Of a stretch of 64,000 bases of DNA, positions 18,860-27,721 are shown one piece after another; position 1 is the stretch's first letter, and every line of letters begins with the position of its first letter. Location: positions 238,744 through 302,743 of the forward strand of contig NZ_BBNB01000008.1 in the NCBI RefSeq assembly GCF_000759835.1. Reading direction: 5' to 3'. The translations under genes were made by a program, and so were the position numbers. The notes under the pieces were generated by a model. It was not told the DNA's origin and did no database searches. It saw only the letters and a program-made list of their open reading frames with translations. The stretch comes from Citrobacter sedlakii NBRC 105722. GTDB taxonomy: Bacteria > Pseudomonadota > Gammaproteobacteria > Enterobacterales > Enterobacteriaceae.

Positions 18860-20212
18860 TCATTGCCCCGCAACAGGTTTCAGTTCGACACGTTTAATAT
18901 CACCCACCAGCACCAGGTAGCTCAGCACCGCGACCAACGCATGGATCCCCACGTAGATCAGCGCGCCGTTGAAGGAGCCGGTCGTGCCGACAATGTAGCC
19001 GATGGCGATAGGCGTCACGATACCGGAGATGTTGCCGAACATGTTGAACAAACCGCCGCTCAGACCGCTGATCTCTTTCGGCGCGGTGTCCGCCATTACC
19101 GCCCAGCCCAGCGCGCCAATCCCTTTGCCGAAGAACGCCAGCGCCATAAAGCCGATGATCATCCACTCGACGTTAACGTAGTTACAGAACACCATCACCA
19201 TCGACAGCAGCATCCCCATCACAATCGGCGTTTTACGGGCGATGTTCAGCGAGCCGGTACGGCGCATCAGCCAGTCGGAGATAATGCCGCCCAGTACGCC
19301 GCCAACAAAGCCGCAGATGGCGGGAACCGAGGCCACAAAACCCGCTTTCAGAATCGACATGCCCCGCGCCTGCACCAGATAAACCGGGAACCAGGTGATA
19401 AAGAAGTATGTCAACGCATTGATGCAGTACTGGCCGATATAAACCCCGATCATCATGCGTGAGCCCAGCAGTTGCTTGATCTGTCCCCATTTCACGCTGA
19501 ACGGCACTTTAGCTTTGTTGCTCTTCTGATCCATGTTGATCAGCGCGCCGCCCTCGGCAATGTACTCAAGCTCTTTCTGGTTGACGCCCGGATGCTGGTT
19601 CGGCTCGTGGATCACCTTCAACCAAATGAAGCTGATGACGATACCCAGTCCGCCCATGAAGAAGAACACGTGCGACCAGCCTACTTCGTGGGTCAGCCAG
19701 CCCATGATGGGGGCGAAAATAACGGTGGCAAAGTATTGCGCGGAGTTAAAAATCGCCACCGCGGTTCCCCTTTCCTGCGCCGGGAACCACGCTGCGACGA
19801 TACGGCTATTACCCGGGAAAGAGGGCGCTTCCGCCAGACCGACCAGGAAACGCAGCGTAAACAGCGCGACGATAATGCCGAAGCCGCTAAAGATATCGAC
19901 GAAGCCCTGCAGGAGGGTAAACATCGACCAGATAAAGATGGACCAGAAGTAGACGCGTTTGGAACCAAAGCGGTCGAGCAGCCAGCCACCCGGAATTTGA
20001 CCGATAACGTAGGCCCATGAGAACGCAGAGAAAACGTAACCCATACCGACCGGATCGAGGCCAATGTCTTTGGCCATCTCGGAACCAGCGATGGAAAGCG
20101 TCGCGCGGTCGCCGTAGTTGAAGGATGTGACGATAAACAGCATCACCACTATCCAGTAGCGGGCGTTAGTGCGTTTTTCCGCACTGCTCGCAGCCTGACT
20201 TAATGAACTCAT
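18860..20212 (-). CDS. gudP: D-glucarate/galactarate MFS transporter GudP
   Basis: GudP imports D-glucarate (and related aldarates) as a proton symporter of the anion:cation symporter branch of the MFS. The 450-residue protein equals the E. coli length and has about 12 membrane segments. After a short polar N-terminus the first segment ([20 protein letters not shown]) carries the NYGDRAT motif typical of this family, followed by [15 protein letters not shown], the A-like MFS motif. A long cytoplasmic loop (about 200-245) separates the halves. It heads the gudP-gudX-gudD operon, preceded by 479 bp without a gene that must hold the promoter. In E. coli this operon is activated by CdaR; a CdaR site is not recognisable here by eye. 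Confidence 0.97.
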   Translation of the reverse strand: MSSLSQAASSAEKRTNARYWIVVMLFIVTSFNYGDRATLSIAGSEMAKDIGLDPVGMGYVFSAFSWAYVIGQIPGGWLLDRFGSKRVYFWSIFIWSMFTLLQGFVDIFSGFGIIVALFTLRFLVGLAEAPSFPGNSRIVAAWFPAQERGTAVAIFNSAQYFATVIFAPIMGWLTHEVGWSHVFFFMGGLGIVISFIWLKVIHEPNQHPGVNQKELEYIAEGGALINMDQKSNKAKVPFSVKWGQIKQLLGSRMMIGVYIGQYCINALTYFFITWFPVYLVQARGMSILKAGFVASVPAICGFVGGVLGGIISDWLMRRTGSLNIARKTPIVMGMLLSMVMVFCNYVNVEWMIIGFMALAFFGKGIGALGWAVMADTAPKEISGLSGGLFNMFGNISGIVTPIAIGYIVGTTGSFNGALIYVGIHALVAVLSYLVLVGDIKRVELKPVAGQ

Positions 20213-20691
20213 TGTTGCACTCCTGAATTTTCGCGTTAGTCACGCTCACTCTGAACTGCACAGCCGGTAGGGAATCAGAGGTGACGTTTCATACATGGCA
20301 GCTTTTTGTAGGTCGTTCGCCTTGCGTACTGCTTTTTTATAACTGGCAGGAGAAGTATAAAAAGCGCCAGGAGGTTGCTCACCGTGCAACAACACAACAT
20401 TTCAGGGGGATAACGCGTCGGTTTGTGGCAAAAGCCCAGGGTAATGGAAGCGACTTCACGGAAATGAAAAGCAGTCAGGGAATTCGCCCGGCAGGAGAGG
20501 CAGAAAAGGCAGGAGTGTGAATCAGGTCGCTTGACCCTATGAAAACGTCAATAAAAACCCTTTCGTCTGAAAGGATTTTAGGCATTTGCCCGATGCTAAC
20601 ACGATTCAGTTTTGACTAAACTGATTTCAGGTTGTCCCCCTTGCTTACTGGCGCAAGCGGGAGTCCCTCCCGGTAGGGGGAGGGTTTACTC
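20213..20691. other. Intergenic region between yqcA and gudP
   Basis: There is no convincing gene in these 479 bp. The part nearest 20212 should hold the gudP promoter. An imperfect hairpin, AAAACCCTTTC against GAAAGGATTTT, lies at about 20556-20581. A GC-rich inverted repeat CCCTCCC/GGGAGGG at about 20664-20685 sits just after yqcA without a T tract. A 79-codon frame at 20281-20520 has no family features and is probably chance. Confidence 0.6.
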
Positions 20692-21141
20692 TCACGATAA
20701 AAGCGTTCCCCACTGTTCCACCCAGGGATTCGATTCGCTTTCGGGTTCCGGATGTTCGCTGGCATCAATCAACAGCATCTCGCCGACGCGCTGCGCGCGT
20801 TGTTCCTGCAGCAGGGCATCAAATTGTTTGCCGCCGTTACAGAAATTCACGTAACTGCTGTCGCCCAGCGCGATAACGCCGTAGCGCAAATTGGGCTGAA
20901 ACCCCAGATTATCCTTTATGCCCTGAAACAGCGGCACGATGCTGTCAGGTAAATCTCCCTGCCCCGTTGTGGAGGTCACCACCAGTGCGACGTTATCCTG
21001 ATAGTTCTGCCAGTCGCTCAGTTCAGGATCTTCATAAACGGTCGCCTCATGTCCCTGCGCCGTGAGGATCGCTTCGGCTTCTTCGGCAACCAACAGCGAG
21101 TTTCCGTACATCGTCCCGACAAAAATGCCTATTTTCGCCAT
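20692..21141 (-). CDS. yqcA: Flavodoxin-like protein YqcA
   Basis: A 149-residue flavodoxin-fold protein that should bind FMN. The phosphate-binding loop is [16 protein letters not shown] (about 7-22), [12 protein letters not shown] (about 57-68) provides the second FMN loop, and GLGDSSY-like [11 protein letters not shown] follows near residue 92. The length matches E. coli YqcA. Its redox partner is not established. It lies 18 bp downstream of truC in the yqcC-truC-yqcA set, a conserved enteric gene order in which the genes have no obvious functional link. It is not one of the long-chain flavodoxins FldA or FldB. Confidence 0.93.
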   Translation of the reverse strand: MAKIGIFVGTMYGNSLLVAEEAEAILTAQGHEATVYEDPELSDWQNYQDNVALVVTSTTGQGDLPDSIVPLFQGIKDNLGFQPNLRYGVIALGDSSYVNFCNGGKQFDALLQEQRAQRVGEMLLIDASEHPEPESESNPWVEQWGTLLS

Positions 21142-21159
21142 GCTTACTGACTCCCTGAG

Positions 21160-21942
21160 TTACGAATTTACGCCTTCATCCTGACCTGCCGACGCGCTTA
21201 ACTCAACCCTTTCATTGTCGGGGAGACATCCTCGCCAGCCAAAATGCGCCAGCGCCTGCATCCAGACCGCATCCAGCCCGGCGCGAATCGTCAGCGGCTC
21301 GCCGGTAAAGGGATGAGTCAGAGAAAGCGCGCTGGCGTGCAGCATGAGACGATGGCAGCCGAAATGTTCCGCTGCGCTGCGGTTTTGCCGCAGATCGCCA
21401 TGCTTGCTGTCGCCGATAATCGGATGACGCAAATGCGCAAGGTGACGCCTGAGCTGATGCTTGCGGCCGGTTTTTGGCTCTAACGCCACCAGACCGTAAC
21501 GCGTCGTTGGATACCGCCCGGTTGCCACCGGCATTTCTACGGTCGCCAGACCACGATAATGGGTCACCGCTGGCTGCGGCTCTTTATCCTCGCGGGCAAA
21601 TTTATCGGCGATTTTGTCTCGTTCTTCTACCAGCGGATAGTCGAGCACCGCGTCGTCCATCAGCCAGCCGCGTACAATCGCGTGGTAGCGCTTTTGGATC
21701 TGATGCTGCTCAAACTGCTGCGCCAGCCGTCGTCCGGCTTCGCTGGATAACCCCATCAGCAGGACGCCGGAGGTGGGCCTGTCGAGACGGTGGGCGGTAA
21801 AAACGTGCTGACCAATCTGATCGCGCACGGTCTGCATCACCACCACTTTTTCATCGCGATCGAGCCAGCTGCGGTGTACCAGCCAACCGGAGGGTTTATT
21901 GACCGCCACCAGCCATTCGTCCTGATACAGAATCTCCAGCAT
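21160..21942 (-). CDS. truC: tRNA pseudouridine(65) synthase TruC
   Basis: TruC converts U65 of certain tRNAs to pseudouridine. The 260-residue protein belongs to the RluA family. The catalytic aspartate lies in AHRLDRPTSGVLLMG near residue 54, and PKTGRKHQLRRHLAHLRHPI follows at about 168-187, both family signatures. The start ATG at 21942 shares one base with the yqcC stop codon (TGATG), indicating translational coupling. The length matches E. coli TruC. Confidence 0.96.
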   Translation of the reverse strand: MLEILYQDEWLVAVNKPSGWLVHRSWLDRDEKVVVMQTVRDQIGQHVFTAHRLDRPTSGVLLMGLSSEAGRRLAQQFEQHQIQKRYHAIVRGWLMDDAVLDYPLVEERDKIADKFAREDKEPQPAVTHYRGLATVEMPVATGRYPTTRYGLVALEPKTGRKHQLRRHLAHLRHPIIGDSKHGDLRQNRSAAEHFGCHRLMLHASALSLTHPFTGEPLTIRAGLDAVWMQALAHFGWRGCLPDNERVELSASAGQDEGVNS

Positions 21943-22271
21943 CAGGATTTATCTTGCGCAAACAGCGCATCCAGCGCCTGCAGCGCGGCGATCAGAACCT
22001 CACGCTGCGGATGATCGGCGCTCAGCGCCACTTCGTAGTACGGCGCGACGGCAAAAGCCTCAGGCAATGGCTGCGCGCTGTCCAGCAGGGCATGCATCCG
22101 GGGGATCAACACCCATTGCAGCCACTCGAGCGGCTCCATGGTATCCATGCAAAAAGGCTGCGTACTGGTAAACAGGTGGGCTTCGGGTTCATCCATCCGC
22201 CAGTGTTGATGCTCGCGCAGCAGCGCTTCCAGTGCGTGAAGCTGCTGACGCACACGGTCATGAGTCGTCAT
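21942..22271 (-). CDS. yqcC: YqcC family protein (small helical)
   Basis: A 109-residue, mostly helical soluble protein (DUF446/YqcC family) of unknown function. It begins MTTHDRVRQQLHALEALLRE and contains the tryptophan-rich stretch PFCMDTMEPLEWLQWVLIPR, characteristic of the family. AGGTGAC lies just upstream of the ATG. It overlaps truC by one base and is separated from csrB (upstream on the same strand) by the csrB terminator. No function is proposed. Confidence 0.93.
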   Translation of the reverse strand: MTTHDRVRQQLHALEALLREHQHWRMDEPEAHLFTSTQPFCMDTMEPLEWLQWVLIPRMHALLDSAQPLPEAFAVAPYYEVALSADHPQREVLIAALQALDALFAQDKS

Positions 22272-22330
22272 GAAGTCACCTCAGTAAAGAAAAATGTGGC
22301 GCGAAGAATACCACCAGTAAAAAAAGAAAT

Positions 22331-22696
22331 AAAAAAAGGGAGCACTGTAAAAACAGTGCTCCCGGTTCGTTTCGCAGCATTCCAGCTACTTTTAGTGCTC
22401 CCTGCTCATCCTTGACAACTTTTCCAGCGGTCTTGCGACCCGTTGTTCATCCTGAACGTGCGCATCCTGCTCACACCACCCCGATGTGAAAACTTCATCC
22501 TGAAGTGTCCTGGCCTTCCTGACCCACCGACCATCCTGACCGGCTCTCGTTCTCCTTCCTGGAGGTGTCCTTTAACGCCTTCCTGCGTTTTCCACTTTGC
22601 TTCGTCCTGAAGCCTTTCCTTGCAACACCGTCCTGGTGTGTCCTGCCAAAGCGCCATCATCCTGATGTTCGCTTCGTTGTGCGACTCCCTGTCGAC
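22331..22696 (-). ncRNA. csrB: CsrB regulatory RNA
   Basis: CsrB binds many copies of the carbon-storage regulator CsrA and sequesters it. On the minus strand the RNA starts GTCGACAGGGAGTC at 22696 and ends in the terminator GGGAGCACTGT/ACAGTGCTCCC (22338-22362) plus seven T residues. It contains about twenty GGA motifs, many as CAGGA(T/C) in short hairpin loops, the CsrA-binding signature. Length (about 366 nt), ends and position between yqcC and syd all match E. coli csrB. Many loop bases are conserved while stems vary, as expected for this RNA. No protein is encoded here. Confidence 0.97.
22338..22362 (-). terminator. csrB: csrB intrinsic terminator
   Basis: A perfect 11-bp GC-containing stem with a short AAA-type loop is followed by seven T residues on the minus strand (22337-22331). 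Confidence 0.92.
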
Positions 22697-22869
22697 GTAC
22701 ATAGAATCGCCTTTTTTACGCCGTCTTACAAGGGACTTACAGGCAATGCCTTAAGGAAAATTTCATATGAAAGTTGACACGAATTAGTTAACCATCTGAT
22801 TTATTAGGATATTGATAATTCTTATGCCCTTAAGTCTTCACTTATCACCTGGCGATCTCCTACAGGGCG

Positions 22870-22887
22870 TGTAAGAGATCTCTCACA
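22870..22887. promoter_or_regulatory. UvrY-type binding palindrome upstream of csrB
   Basis: TGTAAGAGATCTCTCACA differs at one position from the TGTAAG-N6-CTTACA palindrome bound by UvrY/SirA/GacA regulators. Its centre is about 182 bp upstream of the csrB 5' end, similar to the distal UvrY site reported in E. coli. It also lies just beyond the syd stop codon. Confidence 0.75.
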
Positions 22888-22906
22888 ACATTACCAGGTA
22901 AATGGA

Positions 22907-23452
22907 TTACAGAACAGGCTTAAGCTGAGTAAGGAATTCCGCAAGGGAGGGAGCCAGAACGGTGCGTTGCCGCGTTCCCAGCGTTTCTTTGATGACATCA
23001 CCTGACAGATTACACACTGAAATCACCTCCAGTTCATTTTCCTGGGTGGCGATGAACAGCGTCGGCGGCAGCTTCAGACGTTTTTGCGTAACCAGATGAC
23101 CAATCAGGTTTTCCTGAACCCGACGGAAATCGTCAGCGCTCCAGGTTTGCAGCAGCGTCAGCGTTTCATTGTGAAACTGTGCGGGCATATCGCCGGCAAA
23201 CTGCGTGGTGTAAAACGCGTGAAGGGCAGGTTGTATCACAATATCAAAGGCGCGTTCAACCGCGTTTACATTCGACTCGCCCTCAAACGGCTGCGGCTGC
23301 CAGTAAACCGCGTCCTGAGTAGAGGAAATGATGCAGGGAGAAGGCACGCCATACAGCTCCTCGCTCATCGGCCAACTTTGCTGTTTTTCATGCCATGCGT
23401 CGCAATAACGCGTCGTAAAAGCCTTCAGGGCCAATGCAGTCTGTTCGTTCAC
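22907..23452 (-). CDS. syd: SecY-interacting protein Syd
   Basis: Syd is a peripheral cytoplasmic-face protein that binds the SecY translocon subunit and is thought to monitor SecYEG assembly. The 181-residue length equals E. coli Syd. Recognisable conserved stretches are [34 protein letters not shown] and [19 protein letters not shown]. The product lacks signal or membrane segments. The start codon is a GTG at 23452. It is divergent from queF with a 68-bp gap, and csrB follows it on the same strand after about 210 bp of csrB upstream regulatory sequence. Confidence 0.95.
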   Translation of the reverse strand: MNEQTALALKAFTTRYCDAWHEKQQSWPMSEELYGVPSPCIISSTQDAVYWQPQPFEGESNVNAVERAFDIVIQPALHAFYTTQFAGDMPAQFHNETLTLLQTWSADDFRRVQENLIGHLVTQKRLKLPPTLFIATQENELEVISVCNLSGDVIKETLGTRQRTVLAPSLAEFLTQLKPVL

Positions 23453-23520
23453 CGGTTTTTCTCATCATAAAAGCCAGGATACACTGGAGCCATAGTGTAT
23501 CTGGTTTACGACGGTGAAAC

Positions 23521-24369
23521 ATGTCTTCTTATGAAAACCATCAGGCGCTTGACGGCCTGACTCTTGGTAAATCAACCGATTACCGGGATAATTACGACGC
23601 CAGCCTGTTACAGGGCGTTCCCCGCAGCCTCAATCGCGACCCGCTCGGCCTCCACGCTGACCGCCTGCCCTTTCACGGCGGCGACATCTGGACGCTGTAC
23701 GAACTGTCGTGGCTGAACGCCAAAGGCCTGCCGCAGGTCGCGGTCGGGCAGGTGGAACTGGATTACGCCAGCGTTAACCTGATTGAATCCAAAAGCTTTA
23801 AGCTCTATCTCAACAGCTTTAACCAGACCCGTTTTGACAGTTGGGACGCGGTACGCCAGACGCTGGAAAACGATCTCAGCGCTTGCGCGCAAGGACAAGT
23901 CAGCGTCGCGCTGTACCGCCTGGATGAGCTGGAAGGCCAGCCTATCGCCCATTTTCATGGCGCCTGTATTGACGATCAGGACATCAGCATCGACAACTAT
24001 CAGTTCACCACCGACGCTCTGCAGGATGCCGCCAGCGGCGAAAAAGTCGTAGAGGAGACGCTGGTCAGCCATCTGCTGAAATCCAACTGTCTGATCACTC
24101 ACCAGCCGGACTGGGGCTCCATTCAGATCCAGTATCGCGGCCGGAAAATAGATCGCGAAAAGCTGCTGCGTTACCTGGTTTCCTTCCGTCATCATAACGA
24201 GTTTCATGAACAGTGCGTGGAACGCATTTTCAATGACCTGCTGCGCTTCTGCCAGCCGGAAACCCTCAGCGTTTACGCGCGTTACACCCGCCGTGGCGGA
24301 CTGGATATTAACCCATGGCGGAGCAATACCGATTTCGTTCCTGCGCTCGGCAGACTGGTTCGCCAGTAA
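23521..24369 (+). CDS. queF: NADPH-dependent 7-cyano-7-deazaguanine reductase QueF
   Basis: QueF reduces preQ0 (nitrile) to preQ1 (amine) in queuosine synthesis, the only known biological nitrile reduction. The 282-residue protein is the long bimodular form with two T-fold domains. The QueF motif [20 protein letters not shown] at about residues 90-109 is the NADPH-binding signature. The catalytic cysteine is in [16 protein letters not shown] near residue 190, and the substrate-binding Glu is in [13 protein letters not shown] near residue 230. The length equals E. coli QueF. It is a single-gene unit divergent from syd. QueE of the same pathway is encoded at 3.5 kb. Confidence 0.97.
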   Translation: MSSYENHQALDGLTLGKSTDYRDNYDASLLQGVPRSLNRDPLGLHADRLPFHGGDIWTLYELSWLNAKGLPQVAVGQVELDYASVNLIESKSFKLYLNSFNQTRFDSWDAVRQTLENDLSACAQGQVSVALYRLDELEGQPIAHFHGACIDDQDISIDNYQFTTDALQDAASGEKVVEETLVSHLLKSNCLITHQPDWGSIQIQYRGRKIDREKLLRYLVSFRHHNEFHEQCVERIFNDLLRFCQPETLSVYARYTRRGGLDINPWRSNTDFVPALGRLVRQ

Positions 24370-24481
24370 ATTATTTCACCGTTTTGCGTGCCTGATTCCG
24401 CACTCAAGGTTGTGAAAGATCATAAGCCAGGGCTATTGTAATCAACAGGGAATGACGTTTTGCGTCCCATAAGGAGTTTAC

Positions 24482-25846
24482 TTGATTACACATATTAGCC
24501 CGCTTGGCTCAATGGACATGCTGTCGCAACTGGAAGTCGATATGCTTAAACGCACGGCCAGCAGCGACCTGTATCAACTGTTTCGTAACTGTTCGCTTGC
24601 CGTCTTAAACTCCGGCAGTCTGACTGACAACAGCAAAGAGCTGCTGTCCCGCTTTGAAACCTTCGACATCAACGTGCTGCGCCGCGAGCGCGGCGTGAAG
24701 CTGGAGCTGATCAACCCACCGGAAGACGCTTTCGTTGACGGACGTATTATCCGCGCGCTACAGGCCAACCTGTTTGCCGTGCTGCGCGACATCCTGTTTG
24801 TCAACGGCCAGATCCATAACGCGGGCCGTTTCCAGCATCTGGATCTCGAAAGCTCGGTACACATTACCAACCTGGTGTTCTCCATTCTGCGTAACGCCAG
24901 AGCGCTACACGTGGGCGAAGCGCCAAACATGGTGGTGTGCTGGGGCGGCCACTCGATTAACGAAAATGAGTATCTGTACGCCCGCCGCGTCGGCACGCAA
25001 CTGGGTCTGCGTGAACTGAACATCTGCACCGGCTGCGGGCCGGGGGCAATGGAAGCGCCAATGAAGGGCGCGGCAGTGGGTCACGCCCAGCAGCGTTACA
25101 AAGACAGCCGTTTTATCGGCATGACCGAACCGTCGATCATCGCCGCCGAACCGCCAAATCCGCTGGTCAACGAACTGATCATCATGCCGGACATTGAAAA
25201 ACGTCTGGAAGCGTTCGTACGCATCGCCCACGGGATTATCATCTTCCCGGGCGGCGTCGGTACTGCGGAAGAACTGCTGTACCTGCTGGGGATCCTGATG
25301 AACCCGGCGAACAAAGATCAGGTGCTGCCCCTGATCCTCACCGGCCCGAAAGAGAGCGCCGACTACTTCCGCGTTCTGGACGAGTTTATCGTGCACACGC
25401 TGGGTGAAGCGGCGCGCAGTCACTACCGGATTATTATCGACGATGCGGCGGAAGTGGCGCGTCTGATGAAAAAAGCGATGCCGCGGGTGAAAGAGAACCG
25501 TCGTGACACTGGCGATGCCTACAGCTTCAACTGGTCGATTCGCATCGCGCCGGATCTGCAAATGCCGTTCGAACCGTCCCATGAAAATATGGCTAACCTG
25601 AAGCTGTACCCTGACCAGCCCGTTGAAGTGCTGGCGGCAGACCTGCGTCGCGCGTTCTCCGGGATCGTCGCGGGTAACGTGAAGGAAGTCGGCATTCGCG
25701 CCATCGAGCAATATGGTCCTTACAAAATCCATGGCGATAAGGCGATGATGCGGCGCATGGACGATCTGCTGCAAGGGTTTGTCGCGCAACACCGTATGAA
25801 GCTGCCTGGCTCTGCATACATTCCCTGCTACGAAATCTGCGCCTGA
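24482..25846 (+). CDS. ppnN: Pyrimidine/purine nucleotide 5'-monophosphate nucleosidase PpnN
   Basis: PpnN (YgdH) cleaves nucleoside monophosphates such as GMP, IMP and UMP to base plus ribose 5-phosphate. In E. coli it is reported to be stimulated by (p)ppGpp. The 454-residue length equals the E. coli protein. The central Rossmann-like domain, related to LOG phosphoribohydrolases, carries [18 protein letters not shown] (about 180-197) and [20 protein letters not shown] (about 249-268), the PGGxGTxxE catalytic motif. The start is a TTG at 24482, also used in E. coli; AAGGAG (24471-24476) lies 5 nt upstream and no better ATG is nearby. relA, whose product makes the effector, is in the same window. 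Confidence 0.95.
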   Translation: MITHISPLGSMDMLSQLEVDMLKRTASSDLYQLFRNCSLAVLNSGSLTDNSKELLSRFETFDINVLRRERGVKLELINPPEDAFVDGRIIRALQANLFAVLRDILFVNGQIHNAGRFQHLDLESSVHITNLVFSILRNARALHVGEAPNMVVCWGGHSINENEYLYARRVGTQLGLRELNICTGCGPGAMEAPMKGAAVGHAQQRYKDSRFIGMTEPSIIAAEPPNPLVNELIIMPDIEKRLEAFVRIAHGIIIFPGGVGTAEELLYLLGILMNPANKDQVLPLILTGPKESADYFRVLDEFIVHTLGEAARSHYRIIIDDAAEVARLMKKAMPRVKENRRDTGDAYSFNWSIRIAPDLQMPFEPSHENMANLKLYPDQPVEVLAADLRRAFSGIVAGNVKEVGIRAIEQYGPYKIHGDKAMMRRMDDLLQGFVAQHRMKLPGSAYIPCYEICA

Positions 25847-25864
25847 GGCGAAAAGTCCTGAACG

Positions 25865-25899
25865 AACCGGAAACGGCTGCAGGCCCTTCCGGTTTTTTT
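25865..25899 (+). terminator. ppnN terminator
   Basis: AACCGGAA (25865-25872) pairs with TTCCGGTT (25887-25894), with the T run continuing to 25899, just after the ppnN stop codon. Confidence 0.85.
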
Positions 25900-26171
25900 A
25901 TTGATACCAATAAGATAGCCTCGCTAATTAATTAGTTTCACTTATAAATCATACTCATTATTTTTATACGCAAACGATTACTCGCCCTGAGATACCGCGT
26001 TTTATCATTCTTAACTTTGCTTAAGCATCAGAAACCACCAATAAATGGCACTTTTACAGCGTAACCTCCGCATCTCTCGGGGAAAACTTCCCGTCGCTGT
26101 ATCGTTAATGCTAGCCTTCGCGCGCGTAAATTCGCTTTGATGATTTTTTGACAGATTAATGATCCAATTTT

Positions 26172-26190
26172 ATCCACATTAAAGGTGGAT
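26172..26190. promoter_or_regulatory. Palindrome upstream of the sdaC promoter
   Basis: ATCCAC and GTGGAT arms flank a 7-bp AT-rich core, giving a 19-bp near-perfect palindrome about 10 bp upstream of the CRP-like site. It looks like an operator, but the binding protein is unknown. Confidence 0.45.
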
Positions 26191-26199
26191 TATTGCATT

Positions 26200-26215
26200 T
26201 GGGATCGCGATCACT
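26200..26215 (+). promoter_or_regulatory. CRP-like site and promoter of sdaC
   Basis: TGGGA-N6-TCACT has two mismatches to the CRP core, with an AT-rich flank. A -10-like TATCTT (26237-26242) lies 29.5 bp from its centre, giving class II geometry and a start near 26249. That predicts a leader of about 124 nt. CRP control of sdaCB is known in E. coli. Confidence 0.6.
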
Positions 26216-26372
26216 GATAGATTCATTGGTTATCTGTATCTTTCCGCCCGCAAATTATTACGGCGAAAAATTATATAAAAATCGTCTTTGATGAAATTTC
26301 GTTTTACGGTCGGGACTTTTTTCATTGGATTAGACCAGCAACCTGACTTTTAGCATCCTCCAGGAGAAATAG

Positions 26373-27662
26373 ATGGAAACCACTCAAACCAGCACTATTG
26401 CTTCGATTGATTCCCGAAGCGCATGGCGCAAGACAGATACCATGTGGATGCTGGGCCTTTACGGCACGGCTATCGGTGCGGGCGTACTGTTCCTGCCAAT
26501 CAACGCAGGCGTCGGCGGCATGATTCCGCTGATCATCATGGCGATTATCGCTTTCCCGATGACCTTTTTTGCCCACCGCGGCCTGACCCGCTTTGTTCTG
26601 TCCGGTAAAAACCCGGGCGAAGACATCACTGAAGTGGTTGAAGAGCACTTCGGTATCGGCGCAGGTAAGCTGATTACCCTGCTCTATTTCTTTGCCATTT
26701 ACCCTATCCTGCTGGTTTACAGCGTGGCGATCACCAACACGGTGGAAAGCTTTCTGACGCATCAGCTGGCTATCACGCCGCCGCCGCGTGCGATTCTGTC
26801 CCTGATCCTGATTGTCGGTATGATGACTATCGTGCGTTTCGGCGAGCAGATGATCGTGAAAGCGATGAGCATCCTGGTGTTCCCGTTTGTGGCAGCGCTG
26901 ATGCTGCTGGCTCTGTACCTGATCCCGCAGTGGAACGGCGCGGCGCTGGAAACGCTGTCCTTTGATACCGCCGCCTCTACCGGCAACGGCCTGTGGATGA
27001 CCCTGTGGCTGGCGATCCCGGTGATGGTCTTCTCCTTCAACCACTCGCCGATCATCTCCTCTTTCGCGGTAGCGAAGCGTGAAGAGTACGGCGACGGCGC
27101 CGAGAAAAAATGCGCTAAGATTCTGGCGTTCGCCCACATCATGATGGTGCTGACGGTCATGTTCTTCGTCTTCAGCTGCGTACTGAGCCTGTCCCCGGCG
27201 GATCTCGCTGCGGCGAAAGAGCAGAATATCTCGATTCTGTCTTACCTGGCGAACCACTTTAACGCGCCGATCATCGCCTGGATGGCGCCGATCATTGCGA
27301 TGATCGCCATCACGAAGTCTTTCCTCGGCCACTATCTGGGCGCGCGTGAAGGCTTCAACGGCATGGTTATCAAATCTCTGCGTGGTAAAGGTAAATCCAT
27401 CGAGATCAACAAACTGAACCGCATTACCGCGCTGTTCATGCTGGTGACCACCTGGATTGTCGCGACGCTGAACCCGAGCATTCTCGGTATGATCGAAACC
27501 CTGGGCGGCCCGATCATCGCGATGATTCTGTTCCTGATGCCGATGTACGCGATTCAGAAAGTACCGGCAATGCGTAAGTACAGCGGCCATATCAGCAACG
27601 TCTTCGTTGTCATCATGGGTCTGATCGCTATCTCCGCAATTTTCTACTCTCTGTTCAGCTAA
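26373..27662 (+). CDS. sdaC: Serine/H+ symporter SdaC
   Basis: SdaC imports L-serine with protons across the inner membrane for use as carbon and nitrogen source. The 429-residue protein has about 11 hydrophobic segments and belongs to the HAAAP family (with TdcC and TnaB). Near the N-terminus [20 protein letters not shown] is the family's first membrane segment, and [12 protein letters not shown] near residue 220 is a conserved substrate-region motif. CAGGAGA lies upstream of the ATG. The preceding 526-bp gap holds the ppnN terminator, a palindrome and a CRP-like site. sdaB follows 59 bp downstream. Confidence 0.97.
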   Translation: METTQTSTIASIDSRSAWRKTDTMWMLGLYGTAIGAGVLFLPINAGVGGMIPLIIMAIIAFPMTFFAHRGLTRFVLSGKNPGEDITEVVEEHFGIGAGKLITLLYFFAIYPILLVYSVAITNTVESFLTHQLAITPPPRAILSLILIVGMMTIVRFGEQMIVKAMSILVFPFVAALMLLALYLIPQWNGAALETLSFDTAASTGNGLWMTLWLAIPVMVFSFNHSPIISSFAVAKREEYGDGAEKKCAKILAFAHIMMVLTVMFFVFSCVLSLSPADLAAAKEQNISILSYLANHFNAPIIAWMAPIIAMIAITKSFLGHYLGAREGFNGMVIKSLRGKGKSIEINKLNRITALFMLVTTWIVATLNPSILGMIETLGGPIIAMILFLMPMYAIQKVPAMRKYSGHISNVFVVIMGLIAISAIFYSLFS

Positions 27663-27670
27663 GTTTTACA

Positions 27671-27690
27671 GCGCCGCCTGTGGGCGGCGC
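27671..27690 (+). repeat. GC-rich hairpin between sdaC and sdaB
   Basis: GCGCCGCC and GGCGGCGC form 8 perfect pairs around TGTG. There is no T tract, so it is more likely an mRNA-stabilising or processing stem within the operon than a terminator. Confidence 0.65.
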
Positions 27691-27721
27691 GTCCTCCCGA
27701 GCTTTATTTAATGGAAGTCCT

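Noticed and set aside
20281-20520. A 79-codon frame upstream of gudP
   Set aside because: It has no convincing ribosome-binding site or recognisable motif and lies in the gudP promoter region.
22406-22777. Open frames within csrB
   Set aside because: The sequence is an RNA gene with repeated GGA hairpins; the repeated Arg/Gly/Glu codons simply reflect those repeats.
26322-27590. A 422-codon open frame antisense to sdaC
   Set aside because: Composition is dominated by His, Asp, Arg and Gln, the mirror of hydrophobic codons in a membrane protein on the other strand; sdaC itself is certain.
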